Below, one piece after another: positions 54,982 to 64,000 of a stretch of 64,000 bases of DNA. This DNA comes from Jaapia argillacea MUCL 33604 (taxonomy: Eukaryota; Basidiomycota; Agaricomycetes; Jaapiales; Jaapiaceae), in contig KL197760.1 of NCBI GenBank assembly GCA_000697665.1, forward strand, positions 62,001 to 126,000. The letters run 5' to 3'. Below the pieces are notes generated by a model that was given only the letters and a program-made list of their open reading frames with translations, had not been told where the DNA came from and made no database searches. How positions within the stretch are numbered: position 1 is the stretch's first letter; each line of letters opens with the position of its first letter. Both the position numbers and the translations under genes were made by a program.

Positions 54982-56235
54982 TCAACGACTACGATACGAA
55001 ATCCTGGTCACATCCGAAACCAAACTTCCATTCCTAATATGTGAGGGTACATATTGACTCGAACTGATGGAATAATCGTCGTCGTGCTGTGTGGCTGGTT
55101 CCAAACCACCCGGAGCTGTGAACATAGTGAGGTTGGATATCGCAGTTTCGTATTGGGGGTCACGGTCTTGAAGCCAGGTTGGTCGTGGGACGGAAGTCCG
55201 ATCTGATGAGTCGTCCACCGAACCGTCATCCTCAGCCTCGGCTGGGGGTGTATGAGCAGCGGTTGGTGGAGGTGTGAAAACGGATGTGTATCCGAGGGAT
55301 ATTTGGTTGATTGGGTGGACTATTGGGTCGAACCTTGCCAGGGATATTGCGTCGTCGACTCGACTTCTAGCATCGAGGTATACAGTTGAGAGGGCGTTAT
55401 CGGGACTAGGTGGTGGTGGGGCGGTAGTGGGAGTAGTGGTGAGTTCGAGTGATACGATCGGACTGCGGTAAGGTGGAGGTATCTCGTGGGAGATCCTGGT
55501 AGCTTCTTCTTCTGATTTTGTTTGTTCGGCGATCACCTAGGATAATACGGGTATCAATGTTAATGGCTGAACTGGAGGAGAGGGGGGTGGTACGAACTAC
55601 GGCGTTCATCGCTTCCCAAGAAAAGGTTTGAATCCCTTCACGTTGACCTTGCATCCACATATCAACAGCGGCCCTTTGCAATTCCAGAACCTTCGTTTCC
55701 TCCTCTGCGATCTTGGCGTTGACGGATTTCATTTTGTTGGAGAGGGTATCGATTGTCATTTTCTGTTTGGGTAGATCGATGGATAGCCTTCGGCCTGTTC
55801 GGGCTTCGCGGGCCAGTGTTCCTCGAAGGTGTCGTTGGCGAGATAGGACATTTTTGGAGGCAAGAGTGGAGGTGAGGATGTGTTCGTTGATGTGGGGAAC
55901 TAGGGATAGGATGGAGGTTGATAGTTGGTCGAGTAGGGATGCGAGGGGAGCGATGGAGGTCTGTCATAAGTTTGGTATGAGGACTGGAAGGTAGGAAGTT
56001 TGAGCTTGAAGGTTTACACGCACCGAGAGCTGGGGAGCTTCTTCCAGACCCCATTGCACGAGAGCAATCGACATTTGACAATATCCTTTGCTAGCACTTT
56101 GGAGCCTGATGAGCCAGGGAAAGTCTCAGAAGTCAAATAAGTGAAGAAAATAGGTTTGAAGACGTACGATCTTTGAATGGACTTTTGCGCGGTGAGGATA
56201 TCTTGCAGTGGGCCTGTTGGATGAAGGGGATTCAT
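54982..56235 (-). CDS. Coiled-coil protein, possibly Pil1/BAR-like (paralogue 2)
   Basis: Exons 56168..56235, 56024..56105, 55598..55960 and 54982..55536 give 355 residues. Start MNPLHPTGPLQDILTAQKSI. Exon 2 SASKGYCQMSIALVQWGLEE. Exon 3 is a long helix (LLDQLSTSILSLVPHINEHI, LSNKMKSVNAKIAEEETKVL). Exon 4 starts VIAEQTKSEEEATRISHEIP and runs into a Pro/Thr-rich, acidic tail ending SDVTRISYRSR. Exon lengths 68, 82, 363 and 555 parallel 71, 82, 369 and 897 in the neighbour, with identical phases, so the pair arose by tandem duplication and then diverged mainly in the tail. A BAR-like membrane-binding role is a guess from the helical pattern. Confidence 0.74.
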
Positions 56236-56670
56236 CGTTGGGTTGATGATTATTGTCCTCAAGTTCGAGTGAGGGAAATAGTCTTGAGGAAATCGATGGT
56301 ATCGCCTTCCATCTTCTGGAATTGTACTGCTTTCTTGTCGCTAGAGTATCGCCTCAGCCAGTGCTTGAGAACCCCGCTAGCTTTAGCGCCCATTTACGAA
56401 CAGACACCCGAGAGTACTTCGGTTCCACAAGAGTTCCCGATCAGAAGTTGGATTCCTGGGCGGTCATGCTGTTCGTCAGAGTCTCAGCTTTGCACACGCT
56501 TGCCGTTCCATAGGGAAAGTCGTCCGAGTGGGCGTGAGTTGCAGCAGCGCTTGCTCGGGTGGGTGGCATCTCCTGTGCATCACGTGACTGATCGGATCCG
56601 CTCCTCACTGCAGTTCCCCAACTCGTTGACACCCATCTCATGTGCCCTCTGCTCAAGCGACCCTAACCCG
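56236..56670. promoter_or_regulatory. Divergent promoter region, paralogue 2 / TUL1
   Basis: About 435 bases between start codons of two divergent genes. It contains a CACGTG-like core (ATCACGTGAC, 56579-56588), a possible E-box or CDEI-type site; its use is unproven. Confidence 0.4.
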
Positions 56671-59600
56671 ATGAGTGCGCCATCCCGCCCACCACCGACA
56701 GCCCCGACTGTCGACCCCGAATCCGGCCTGCCCGCCGTGCCCACGGAACGCCCACGCTCGTCGCTCAGCTCGTTCCTGTTCATAACCTTCATCCTCTTCC
56801 TCCTGACCAGCCATAATGGCGGGTCAGAGTTGATGGCACAGGAAAGATACCGCGACGCATTGCAAGGATTCAAATGGACCTATGGTAATTTCAGTGAATG
56901 GGTCGAGGGCAGGGAGTCTAACTTTACCTTGGTGAGTCGTGCCCACCATTTTGCGAGGGTCGCGTGCTGATGGGTGGAGGTGTGTAGCTAGAGAGAGATG
57001 AGAGAGTTGATGCGTTTATGAATGGTTTCTTCTCGGCGGATTCGGGCGTCGAGTTGGACCCAGAGACCGAATCCTATTATTCAAACGTCACGGGATACGT
57101 CTCTGGTCCTCTAACCTTTCACAACTTCACAACAACCTTCCTCGATTCCTTACCCCCATCAAACACTTCCATCGAAACTCCCACAGCCGAATCACCCGAA
57201 TCTCTACCACCATGGGGCTCCACTCGTCCGCCCTCACCAGCTTCACCATCCTTGGAACCTTGGGAACCCCTAGCTACCCAACTTATGGCCAATGTTAACT
57301 TGACATCTGCACAGGAACGTTTGGGCACGTATAACTGGTCTAGTTTAGACAAGCTTGCGTGGAGTTTGGTGGAGAGTAGGAGGGGGTTGGAAGAGGGGAA
57401 AGATGAGGGTGTCGTCCTGGTTCACGTGAGTTGCCCTCCATTCGATGCCTTTGAACGTACCCTAGATGATGATTGTTGTATCTTTATAGGGAAGGATAGA
57501 GCTATCAAACCCGATCACTGGCGATGAGATGAGGATGAACTTTGAAGGTGTCCATTTCGTTCGTAATGGTAGCTTTTGGGGATTGGCCGAACAGGGAGAG
57601 TAAGTGCCCTTCTCCTTTTTTGACGCCTTCGTCACTTTCCTTTCACCTTTCTTCCGAACCATGACTATATGCTATCCCCTCCTCTTACCTGAGCCCCTCA
57701 CTTCTTTCTTCCAAACCATGGGTATATGCTATTACTTCCTCTTCCCCGAAGCCTCTACCACTATCCCCTCCCCTTTTTTTCCGATTTGCACCCCCAACCC
57801 GCATACTAACCCCCTTCCCCCCTCCAGCATCCAACCAGACCTAACCCTCCTCCCCTCCCTCGTCCCCCCACCCTACACAAATATAACAGCCAGACTCGTC
57901 TCATCCGAACTGGGAGAAAGGATCAGGAAAGTCGAAGACAGTTTCGGGAGGGGTGACGAAATGGGTTTCATCGCCGGTCCGTTCTTTTACCTCTTCCCTT
58001 TCCCATCTTTCCCATCTTGGCTAATTGAAAACCGCAGATCAACCACCTTCATGCTCCTACATCCTCCGCGCTGATCTCAAAAAGACACCACACCCATTGA
58101 GGGCGTTGGAGTATCTCGAAGAAGAGATTTTGAACCCGACGGGGGTGACGACTATCAAGCCTCCCAAAATCGAGTTTGGGAATATCGTTTTGGTTAGTGT
58201 TGGTTGGGGCGGGAATGCCACGGGAGGAGGAGGGTGTGGGATTGGGTGGGAGGTGAAGGGTGAGGGTGTTAGGAGTAGAGTTTGGTTTAGGAAGGTTACT
58301 ACTTGTACGTTCTCTCTCTCCTTCCCTCCCTCGTCCTCCATACAACCAAACTGATACACACTCGCTGTCCAAAGACGCAGCATCGACAGCCCTAATCTAT
58401 TTAACCCTCCTCCTCCTGCTCTCCCGCCAAATGGATAGGAGTAGAACGCCGAGTGCGTTGGGTAAATTGAGTAGGTGGGGGTTCTTGGTAGGGAGTTTGG
58501 TTGATGCTGTCGTTTTTGCCGGGGTGAGTTTCTCAAGTCTCTTCCTCCTTCACCCAAGGTTTCGGTCTTGTTATTATGGGATGGTATATACTGACTTTTT
58601 ACCCTTTTTTTTTTGTTGGGTGCTATAGCATATCACGTTTGCCATCGTCGCAGAAGGTCAACCGTCTTTATCTTTGGTAGCGCCAGCGTTCTTGGCTTGT
58701 ATGTTATTCGTGAACGAAGCTGTGAGCTCTCTTCTCCTCACTTCCCTGCTTTTCTCGACGACCCTTATACTTTTTGGTGTATCCAGCAATTTGCGTTGTT
58801 GATCCATCAAATACAAGCTCCTGAAGATGCTGTCACCCCACCGCCAGCACCGCCTATGCCTACACCGATACCGGCGGGTGGAGGGCCGGGTGTTGTGGCT
58901 GGGACGTTGCCTTCTGTGGCTCCTGCGCCTGGAGGGAACGCGAACGTTCCTGTGAGTGGAGGGAGTCCGAACGCTCCTGCGACTGGAGGGAGCCCGAACG
59001 CTTCTACGACTGGAGGAACTACGAATGCTGCTGCGACTGGAGGGACCGCGAACGCTACTGCGACTGGAAGGAGCCCAAATTCTTCTACGGCGACGGCAAA
59101 TGCGAATGCGCGGCTGGAACAGGAACGTTCGTTCTTGAGAGGGTATTTGAATCATATGAGGACGGATCCTCAGGCTAGGCTTTGTACGTCCCGTCTGTCT
59201 TCCGCTCCGACTTCCTCCTCCTACATCTCCAACTATTCTACCCCCTCACCGCATACACCCACACTAACCTCCACCTCCCAATACAGGGCTCTCCCTCTCC
59301 ATCCTAGTAACTTTCATAATCCGAACCATAATTTACCCTCCTTTAGCTTTGTTTTTGTTAGCGGGGATGTATGCTAGTATGTGGGTACCTCAGATTGTGA
59401 GGAGTGCGAGGAGGGGGAGGGAGAGTGGGTTGGGGATGGAGTATGTTGTTGGGACTACTGTTGGGAGGTTGGCGGTTGCTTTTTGTGAGTGCTTCCCTTT
59501 TTTGGGGAATTGGTTAAGGGAGGAGGGGCTGATTGGAATGTAGATTTTTTGTGGTGTCCGAGGAATGTGTTGGATGTTGAGCCGAGAGGTGAGTTTTTGT

Positions 59601-60386
59601 ATGGATGATAGGGCGTGGGTTCACTGATTGTGTTGGATTTTCGGCGTTAGGATGGGTCTTTCTTCTTGCTGCTTTCTTGCTTGTGCAGGTGTTGGTGTTG
59701 TACCTCCAACAACAACTCGGTCCGTCCTTCTTTATGCCCAAGAGGGTACGTTCTTTTCTTTTCTTCTTCACCTCTCTTCCTTGACAACTGTTCGTTTCTC
59801 GTCGTACCGGAATAGTGGGCCCAAGTCCCAACATATGATTACCACCCCTCCATACCCCTCCCCGACCCAGAAGCACCAGAACAAACCCTAGGAGATTGTT
59901 CCATTTGTATGGACGCCATATTGATCGATCCCAGTTCCAGAAGGAGGTCGGGAGATGAGAAGAGGAGGAAATCTTCGAGTCTTCAGAGACGTAAATCTTT
60001 TAGTGATCATCGAGGGAAGAGCGGTGGGGAGGTGGAGGCGGAGAGGTTTGGAGGGCATGGAGGGTTGTTGGGTGCTGTTAGTGGGAATGTAGGGAGGAAG
60101 AGTTATAGTTTGGCACCTTGTCATCATTTATTCGTAAGTTCCCCCAATTCTCCTTTTTGGATACAAGTTATTGATGATTTGGTGCTTTTCAGCATACGGA
60201 ATGTTTGGAAAGAGTATGTGTCTCCCGTATTGTCGTCGATTGAGCGTAGCTGACGGGTTCGTTGGGATTTAGTGGTTGGCTATCAAGGTGATTGATCTCG
60301 TCTTTTTATCCCCTTTGAGGTGTTGACGTGACGATTTTGAACAGAATATTTGTCCACAATGTCGGAGACCTCTTCCTCCACTCTAA
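56671..60386 (+). CDS. TUL1: RING-type E3 ubiquitin ligase Tul1 (DSC complex subunit)
   Basis: Fifteen exons splice in phase to 865 residues: 56671..56931, 56988..57425, 57490..57599, 57828..57976, 58038..58304, 58375..58523, 58629..58721, 58787..59183, 59287..59484, 59544..59588, 59651..59745, 59816..60133, 60193..60213, 60273..60287 and 60345..60386. Tul1 is a Golgi/endosome multi-pass E3 that ubiquitinates membrane proteins; as Dsc1 it acts in SREBP processing in some fungi. An N-terminal signal anchor (SFLFITFILFLLTS) precedes a glycosylated lumenal domain (GRIELSNPITGDEMRMNFEG). Several transmembrane helices follow (ALIYLTLLLLLSRQ, HITFAIVAEGQPSLSLVAPA, GWVFLLAAFLLVQVLVLYLQ). The RING at the end reads CSICMDAI, then YSLAPCHHLFHTECLERWLA, then ICPQCRRPLPPL. 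The RING is spread over four exons, two of them only 21 and 15 nt. Intact. Confidence 0.9.
58931..59092 (+). repeat. In-frame 27-nt minisatellite in TUL1
   Basis: Six degenerate 27-base units (GGAGGGAGYCCGAACGCTYC-type start) in exon 8 encode GGSPNAPAT-like nonapeptides between transmembrane segments. Frame is kept in all units, so copy number may vary without loss of function. Confidence 0.8.
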
Positions 60387-60783
60387 GCGATATGTGGATT
60401 GCGCAGTTTGTGGCACAACGGTGAGCTTGGTTGAGTGGTTCGTCGTTTCACGAACATCATCCGTTATTTGGCTAGTAGAGCGCTGGCGTTGCGTTGTTTC
60501 CTCCGCTCTATATCCCGGACTTGGATATTGATTTTTATTGTATTCTATAATGCACCTCGCTCGACATTGATGACATTCGTACCCGTCGCTTCCGTACGAC
60601 CACCCTTGGTGTGGGACACGGCCCAAGGGTAACCTCAAAGCTTGATATATAGAAACCCTAGTTACTAGTGCGCTCAGATGAGCTGACGAGGATGGGCGTA
60701 AACCACCGGCTACGAATATGGCAAGGATGATGTACATGTGCGATTGCGACTCGTTGCAATGTGTATCTCACACCCACAACCGA

Positions 60784-61070
60784 CACCTGCCACTTGGCGG
60801 GTGTCCTGGAATAAAATATATCATTCATAAGTCTCTGTGTGACATGCGTAAAATTTAGGATGGTACAGAGATGCAACCCATTGACCATCCCAGCAATTTT
60901 TATGAGGCAGCACTGGAAGGGCTGGGCACTAATTGACGGACGCGGAAATTGGACCAATCAGCGGACACCCGCCAATTGGCGGGTGACCTAAACGAGATAT
61001 CATTTATGCCTCTGTGCGTGACATGCGTAAAAATTGGGACGCTACAGAGATGCGACCCATTGACCATGCT
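60784..61070 (+). repeat. U6-like repeat, two ~182-bp units with hairpin
   Basis: Two units start with a perfect or near-perfect hairpin (CACCYGCCAMTTGGCGGGTG at 60784-60803 and 60966-60985). A stretch related to U6 5' sequence follows: GACATGCGTAAAATTTAGGA..TACAGAG at 60841 and GACATGCGTAAAAATTGGGA..TACAGAG at 61020. Both then share ATGCRACCCATTGACCAT. Real U6 at 62660 reads GACATACGTAAAAATTGGAA..TACAGAG. Confidence 0.7.
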
Positions 61071-61137
61071 TACGGATTATATGACACAAGACCGTCGTAT
61101 GTCGCATCCCGAACGTACGATACTGAAGGACTAAACC

Positions 61138-61760
61138 CTACTTGACGGACGCTAAAATGGGGTCGATACAGGGTGCCGTTTCTTGTCCTAGCACGCCAAT
61201 TACCTGCCTTGGAACAAACTGATTGTGAAAGCAGGTGAGCGACGTCCAAGTATGATACTGGAACCTGCGAAAGATAACGGGAACTCGCCTGAGCCATGTT
61301 TCACAAACCTGGGATGTTGCTGTGTTCATGTGGCAGCGCACCAATCATTCGAGTCTTGACCTTCAAACTACCCGCAACCCGAATATCCGATACAGAACGA
61401 GGCATATGACTTGAATTGACATACGCAAAGAACGGGCCGATACAGAGTGGCCTTTTTTTGTCCTAGCGCACCAATTTCCGCCATATTCGCAAAGACTCCG
61501 TGGGGATACAGATGAATGGCGTCCAAGTATCCGAAATCTGTGAAATAGGGACGTCATCATCGGATCTCACCCGAGCCACTTGCCAAAAACTTGGGACGCC
61601 GTAGGCCAGTTCATACAAGAGCACACCCAGTTGACTTGATTTGAGAACCATGAGTCGTGTCTCCGATACTGAATGCAGGACGTGTACTTGTATTGACAGG
61701 CGGAAAATTCGAGTCGATACAGAGTGCCGCCTCTTGCCGCCGTGCGAAAATTGCCGCTGA
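61138..61760 (+). repeat. U6-like repeat, three ~275-bp units
   Basis: Units beginning at about 61141, 61417 and 61692 each contain a U6-like core (GACRNRCGCWAARANNGGGNCGATACAGRG-like, degenerate). A shared tail follows (TTCTTGTCCTAGCACGCCAA at 61176, TTTTTGTCCTAGCGCACCAA at 61454, CTCTTGCCGCCGTGCGAAAA at 61731). Spacing of 276 and 275 bases indicates tandem duplication. They lack the U6 AGCATGG and TGACACGC regions, so they are not functional U6 genes. Confidence 0.65.
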
Positions 61761-62646
61761 CTTGCCTTGATCGCGAAGGCAGCCGAGTCGTATGCCGAGG
61801 ACCATCCTCTGGAGGATTGACCGTGGGCATGCTGTTAGGATAGGAAGCAAGGGTAAATAGGGTTGACGAAGCCAGCAATCGAGACGGTAGTGGTTTCAAG
61901 GCGCATCTTGTAGAAATCGGGATCAGGCGGTGACGAGCGCGCTAACTAGCGCGAAATACAAACGTAGTGCGTGTACTTTCGGGGAGCCCAATAGAGGAAT
62001 GTAACCGGATTGTCTCAAGGCAGAGGAAATCCAGGTGATTGAAGAGGTTGTTAGGCTTGCAGCTCGTCTAGATTGAATTCGGGCAGATTGACCACGTCAT
62101 GGTCACATTCCACGGCGACATCGTACCCCGAAGTTTTGGAACGTGTACACGAGAAGGTAACGCCGTCAGATAACAAGAATGTATGGAGATACATGACATA
62201 GTCCTCAAAGATACGACTGGAGATTCGAGGATGGTTGTTAAAACCGGGACTGGTGATACCAGCTCATCCATGATGAGATTCGGACGGGGAATTTGTAGCC
62301 ATGTATTTCGGAACTTTGTGGAGGGTGCAGGTACAGAGCAAATGTTGGCAGAGAAAGTCAAGACGTCGACAGAGGGACATGGCCTGTGACCTTGCGTTGA
62401 CAGGTGGTTCGATTGTCGGACAATGCTAGGCAAGACGATACAACTGTAGGATACAATGTAATCTAAGTAGCCTTTCGAAGGGTATAGCAGGGTATAACAA
62501 AGATTCCAGAGATGGTAGACACTAGACCAAGCGACTCCAGCGAACAAGTCCGTCAAAGCGCCGGCAACTGCCGAATGGCCTCTCCCCGCGACTCCAGCAA
62601 TACTCGCTCGTTCGTTCGAGTCCCCGCTAGATTTCCTACTACTTAT

Positions 62647-62670
62647 GTCCCCTTCGGGGTGACATACGTA

Positions 62671-62701
<31 letters not shown>

Positions 62702-62767
62702 GGCCCCTGCACAAGGATGACACGCTTCTCCAGAGTGGAAGACCTACGGGTCTCAATATTTATGCAT
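62647..62767 (+). ncRNA. U6 spliceosomal snRNA
   Basis: Starts with the GTCCCCTTCGGGGTGACA 5' stem-loop and continues through ACGTAAAAATTGGAACGATA, then the invariant ACAGAGAAGATTAGCATGGC (ACAGAGA box pairing the 5' splice site) and CCCTGCACAAGGATGACACG (U4/U6 stem and internal stem-loop). The invariant blocks are intact and no intron is seen. The 3' end is set at the T run near 62767 and is approximate; sequence after ACACGC is less conserved, as usual. A B-box-like element lies 24 bases upstream. Confidence 0.93.
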
Positions 62768-63059
62768 TTTGCCACCATTTTCCCGGAAATTAACACACTG
62801 ACACTTTTCCTCCAACTTAGAAGTGCCAGCAGTTGGCGCTAGCCAAATCGGTGGGCTCCTCTGATACTCATGAGCAAGGTTTGCCAAACAGAATTGTCCC
62901 TTGGTGCGACTACCAGGGATATGTCTCTGTCTTTTTGAACTCAAGCCATTAAAGTAGATGGAGTGGAGACGATCTAGCAATAAAGAGTCGACGAATACAA
63001 AATTTGTTTTTCCTCTGATGCCCGTCAAAGCTTACACGACGCACGTTGACTGAGATATG
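62768..63059. other. Intergenic region U6 / RIB3
   Basis: About 290 bases between the U6 3' end and the stop of the leftward RIB3 gene. Nothing recognised. Confidence 0.4.
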
Positions 63060-64000
63060 TCAATGGACGCCATTGACAACCTCACTCGACCCATTAACCC
63101 CATTAACAGCCCCATTCCCATTCCCTCTCACTCCCTCAACTCCCTCAAAATCCCCAATCACCCTCCTCCACTCCATCAACATCTCAACACTAACCATCCT
63201 CAACCCCCACCTATCCGCAAACCTCCTACACTCATCCCTCCTCATCATACTGCCCTCCTCATTATCATTAACCAATTCGCACAACAGACCTGCGCGTTCT
63301 GGGGTGCCGGAGAGACGACAGAGGTCAATGGCTGATTCGGTGTGGCCTGGGCGGGCGAGGGTATAGCCTGGTCGGGCGCGGAGGGGGACTAGATGGCCTG
63401 GGCGGGTGAAGTCGGTTGGGAGGGTTGTGGGGGAGGAGAGGGAGCGGGCTGTTAGGGCTCTGTCGTGTGCTGAGATGCCGGTCGTGGTACCTGGAATTTG
63501 AACGAGACGAACATGAGACGGAGTGGATGAGATGGACGTGAGAGGGGAGGGTGGCAAGGAGGAAATGACGTACCGTATTTGTAGTCCACTGTTACAGTAT
63601 AGGCTGTCCGGTGTCGATCTTGGTTTTGAGGAAACATCATTGGAATTTCTAGTTCGTCGAGTCGTTCGCCCGGTAGTGATATACATATGTATCCGCTATG
63701 GAAATTGTTAGGGTTTGGTGACTTCCTTGAGAGATCCGCAACCAGAAAGGTTATAACGCAGTAAAATGGCAGGATCGAGGGTCTATGGTCTGTCACGAAC
63801 ACCATCATCGCGGCATAAACCCACACGTCGCACCCTCCGTATGTTAACCTCGAGACAATCGCAAGACATGGATTTCCCACCCAAGGCACATAAATCAGAG
63901 TCGAAAACTAACCTGGTGTGCTTGATCATCCAAGCCATTTTCTCTGTCGTACATTCGCTTGCGGCAATGATAAGATCACCTTCGTTCTCTCTTCCTTCGT
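63060..64000 (-). CDS. RIB3: 3,4-dihydroxy-2-butanone-4-phosphate synthase (cut by window edge)
   Basis: Riboflavin biosynthesis: converts ribulose 5-phosphate to DHBP and formate. Visible exons are 63913..>64000, 63574..63695 and 63060..63490, joined in phase. Motifs in order: ENEGDLIIAASECTTEKMAW (acidic active-site loop EExREGEGD-type), KHTSGYICISLPGERLDELE, RHRTAYTVTVDYKYGTTTGI, SAHDRALTA, DFTRPGHLVPLRARPGYTLA, RPGHTESAIDLCRLSGTPER, GLLCELVNDNEEGSMMRRDE, WGLRMVSVEMLMEWRR. All are characteristic of the RibB/Rib3 family. A Gly/Asn/Val-rich tail (about 25 residues) follows the domain. The 5' end lies right of the window. Intact where visible. Confidence 0.93.

Larger units (their letters stand above)
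60387..62646. other. Intergenic region TUL1 / U6, largely repeat-bearing
   Basis: About 2.3 kb without supported protein genes. The stretch 60780-61760 contains U6-like tandem units (listed separately). 61760-62640 shows no recognisable feature except a pol III B-box-like GTTCGAGTCC at 62614, 24 bases before U6. Confidence 0.5.

Noticed and set aside
60784-61760. U6-like units considered as functional U6 genes
   Set aside because: They lack the AGCATGG and TGACACGC regions required for U4/U6 pairing and catalysis.
62510-62640. Possible tRNA upstream of U6 because of a B-box-like GTTCGAGTCC
   Set aside because: No acceptor stem, D arm or anticodon arm can be drawn around it on either strand.
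1-64000. CRISPR arrays, prokaryotic operons, LTR retroelements or other virus-like elements
   Set aside because: Spliced nuclear genes throughout; no reverse transcriptase, integrase, capsid or paired LTR was recognised, and no regular spacer-repeat array exists.

Overview
The window looks like nuclear DNA of a mushroom-forming basidiomycete (Agaricomycetes). The evidence is the many 45-65 nt GT-AG introns, including micro-exons, and lineage-typical families: DUF6533 membrane proteins, CHAT-TPR proteins, NACHT-WD40 NLRs, mpaB-type oxygenases, KDZ-associated CxC5/CxC6 proteins and expanded BTB/POZ proteins. Housekeeping genes that can be named are TYR1 prephenate dehydrogenase (cut at the left edge), dynein light chain LC8, an AXL2-like cadherin-fold protein, the kinetochore protein NNF1, the Golgi/DSC ubiquitin ligase TUL1, and RIB3 DHBP synthase (cut at the right edge). 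RNA genes are an intron-bearing tRNA-Glu(CTC) and U6 snRNA.

Layout. 1-10 kb: TYR1(-), CHAT-TPR(+), LC8(+), AXL2-like(-). 10-28 kb: a cluster of eight BTB/POZ paralogues, six of which end in the same 24-nt terminal micro-exon. The cluster also holds an mpaB-type oxygenase and a 1007-residue coiled-coil protein, and some BTB copies are decaying. 28-32 kb: tRNA-Glu, an array of tRNA-Glu 5'-half repeats, and a 5'-truncated copy of a coiled-coil gene. 32-38.6 kb: a tail-to-tail CxC5/CxC6 and Rtc4-domain gene pair, followed by a 388-bp long-armed inverted repeat. 38.8-44 kb: an NCWWF-motif protein and a damaged NACHT-WD40 NLR. 44-52 kb: a second copy of the coiled-coil gene (with a 361-bp N gap) inside a duplicated [NNF1 + coiled-coil] block, with a DUF6533 membrane protein between the two block copies. 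52-56 kb: two tandem 4-exon paralogues that may be Pil1-like. 56.7-60.4 kb: TUL1. 60.8-62.8 kb: a tandem array of degenerate U6-like units, then a well-conserved U6 gene. 63-64 kb: RIB3.

The most notable signals are (i) the BTB family with its shared C-terminal micro-exon, (ii) the duplicated NNF1/coiled-coil block in which each copy has lost the opposite gene, (iii) the U6-like tandem array, and (iv) the tRNA-Glu half repeats beside both copies of the coiled-coil gene. CHAT, NLR and fast-evolving BTB genes in one region suggest an accessory, possibly self/non-self or cell-death related, gene neighbourhood; this is inference. Exon boundaries were derived by eye from splice signals, phase and family similarity; no alignment was run. 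I found no retrovirus, LTR-element or Polinton genes.
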